Positions 5,566 through 6,926 of a stretch of 6,926 nucleotides of DNA are shown in pieces. Position numbers and translations under genes: made by a program. The DNA is from Alphaproteobacteria bacterium (lineage in GTDB: Bacteria > Pseudomonadota > Alphaproteobacteria > Caulobacterales > Maricaulaceae). The stretch's first letter is position 1; each line of letters starts with the position of its first letter. The notes under the pieces were generated by a model that was not told the origin of the DNA, made no database searches, and was given only the letters and a program-made list of their open reading frames with translations. The stretch is from NCBI GenBank assembly GCA_030428405.1, contig JAUIEH010000144.1, positions 1 to 6,926 on the forward strand, in the 5' to 3' direction.

Positions 5566-5589
5566 GCACGCAATGAAAGACATGACGCA

Positions 5590-6926
5590 ATGATCAAGTT
5601 GACCTTTCCCGATGGCGCTGAACGCGAATATCCCGACGGCGCTTCAGGCTTCGACGTGGCCGAGTCGATCTCAAAATCGCTGGCCAAGAAGGCGCTCGCC
5701 ATCTCGCTGAACGGCAAGATGTGGGACCTGAAACGTCCGATCCCTGGCGATTCCGAAATCCGCATCATCACCGCGAAAGACCCCGAAGGCCTCGAGCTTA
5801 TCCGCCATGACGCAGCCCATGTGCTCGCAGAAGCGGTGCAGGAGCTGTTCCCCGGCACGCAAGTGACGATCGGACCGGTCATCGAGGACGGATTTTTCTA
5901 CGACTTCGCGCGCGAGGAACCTTTCTCCACGGAGGATTTCGAAGCGATCGAAAAGCGCATGAGCGAGATCGTCGAACGCGACGAGCCGATCACGCGCGAG
6001 GTCTGGGAACGCAACGAGGCCATCGAGCACTTCAAGTCGATCGGCGAGGCGTATAAGGCCGAAATCATCTCCGACCTGCCCGAGGACGAGGAGATTTCGG
6101 TCTATCGTCAGGGCGCGTGGTACGACCTCTGCATCGGCCCGCATCTGCCTTCGACGGGCAAGCTGCCCAAGGCGTTCAAGCTGATGAAGCTCGCCGGCGC
6201 TTATTGGCGCGGCGATCACCGCAACGCGATGCTGCAGCGGATCTACGGCACGGCGTGGGCGGACGAAAAGCAGCTCAAGGAACATCTCGAGCGCATCGAA
6301 GAGGCCGAACGCCGCGACCATCGCCGCATCGGTCGCGAGCTCGACCTGTTTCATTTGCAGGAAGAAGCGCAGGGCCAGGTGTTCTGGCATCCGCGCGGCT
6401 GGGCGCTTTACCGTGCGATCGAAGACTATATGCGTCGCCGGCAGGCCGAAGGCGGCTATCAGGAGCTGCGCACGCCGCAAATGATGGATCGCAAGTTCTG
6501 GGAGGCTTCCGGCCACTGGGACAAATATCGCGAGAACATGTTCATCTCCTCAATCGAGGAAGAGGACAAAGTCCTCGCGATCAAGCCGATGAATTGTCCG
6601 TGCCATGTGCAGGTGTTCAATCACGCCCAGCGTTCTTATCGCGACTTGCCCCTGAGGCTGGCGGAGTTCGGCTCGTGTCACCGCTACGAGCCGTCAGGCT
6701 CCTTGCACGGACTGATGCGCGTACGCGCTTTCGTGCAGGATGACGCGCATATTTTCTGCTCGCAGGAGCAAATCACCGATGAGGTGAAGAAGTTCTGCGC
6801 GCTGTTGCGCTCCGTCTACGCTGATTTCGGCTTTGACGACGTGCTTGTGCGCTTCGCCGACCGGCCGGAAATGCGCGTGGGCTCTGACGAGGTCTGGGAC
6901 AAGGCGGAAGCCTCGCTGAAAGCGGC
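5590..6926 (+). CDS. thrS: Threonyl-tRNA synthetase, 3' end outside window
   Basis: Charges tRNA-Thr with threonine; a dimeric cytoplasmic class II synthetase. The first 445 residues of about 640 are present, with no frame break. In order: TGS domain (1-62, MIKLTFPDG start); editing domain that hydrolyses Ser-tRNA-Thr, with H73 and H77 (RHDAAHVLAEA) and C181 and H185 (CIGPHLPSTG); then the catalytic core from about 245. In the core, C336 (KPMNCPCH) and H387 (DDAHIFC) are two of the three ligands of the threonine-sensing zinc, and R365 (CHRYEPSGSLHG) belongs to motif 2. The third zinc histidine, motif 3 and the anticodon-binding domain lie beyond the right edge. The ATG is preceded by GAAAGA, a weak ribosome-binding sequence, nine bases upstream. 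A six-codon frame (5573-5593, MKDMTQ) overlaps this start as ATGA and is probably chance. Confidence 0.97.
   Translation, partial: MIKLTFPDGAEREYPDGASGFDVAESISKSLAKKALAISLNGKMWDLKRPIPGDSEIRIITAKDPEGLELIRHDAAHVLAEAVQELFPGTQVTIGPVIEDGFFYDFAREEPFSTEDFEAIEKRMSEIVERDEPITREVWERNEAIEHFKSIGEAYKAEIISDLPEDEEISVYRQGAWYDLCIGPHLPSTGKLPKAFKLMKLAGAYWRGDHRNAMLQRIYGTAWADEKQLKEHLERIEEAERRDHRRIGRELDLFHLQEEAQGQVFWHPRGWALYRAIEDYMRRRQAEGGYQELRTPQMMDRKFWEASGHWDKYRENMFISSIEEEDKVLAIKPMNCPCHVQVFNHAQRSYRDLPLRLAEFGSCHRYEPSGSLHGLMRVRAFVQDDAHIFCSQEQITDEVKKFCALLRSVYADFGFDDVLVRFADRPEMRVGSDEVWDKAEASLKA

Noticed and set aside
5573..5593. Six-codon frame MKDMTQ overlapping the thrS start as ATGA
   Set aside because: No ribosome-binding site in front of it and no threonine run that would suggest attenuation; such short frames arise by chance.
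5671..6516. A 281-codon open frame on the minus strand, opposite thrS
   Set aside because: thrS is certain on the plus strand with catalytic and editing residues in place; the opposite frame has no motif or start signal.

Overview
The window reads as a high-GC chromosomal segment of an alphaproteobacterium. The evidence is indirect: the folE, cysS and thrS products have alphaproteobacterial wording around their motifs, codons end strongly in G/C, and the divergent folE-cysS region carries a promoter that matches the housekeeping consensus described in Caulobacter. I cannot name a genus. No mobile element, tRNA or rRNA gene, CRISPR array or origin is visible. Nine genes cover almost everything, and no gene-free stretch exceeds 300 bases.

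Layout. At the left edge is the 3' part of a gene for a small secreted beta-rich protein; its start and most of its signal peptide lie outside the window. It converges on a two-gene minus-strand unit, folE (GTP cyclohydrolase I) followed by a VOC/glyoxalase-like gene, joined by a GTGA stop/start overlap. A 291-base divergent region holds the structured folE leader and a good promoter for cysS (cysteinyl-tRNA synthetase). Then, on the plus strand, come a small lipoprotein of unknown function, a NifU/IscU-type scaffold-like protein that has lost one of its three expected cysteines, a class I SAM-dependent methyltransferase coupled to it by an ATGA overlap, yidD (membrane protein insertion factor), and the first 445 codons of thrS (threonyl-tRNA synthetase), cut by the right edge.

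How the genes relate. Two aminoacyl-tRNA synthetases, a folate/pterin enzyme and a membrane-insertion factor are core housekeeping functions. They look like neighbours in a conserved chromosomal block rather than one pathway. The only gene pairs with evidence of co-translation are folE-VOC and scaffold-methyltransferase. I do not see a clear new multi-gene system. The points most worth checking are the degenerate scaffold with its coupled methyltransferase, the hairpin that covers the folE ribosome-binding region, and an anticodon-arm-like hairpin just upstream of thrS.
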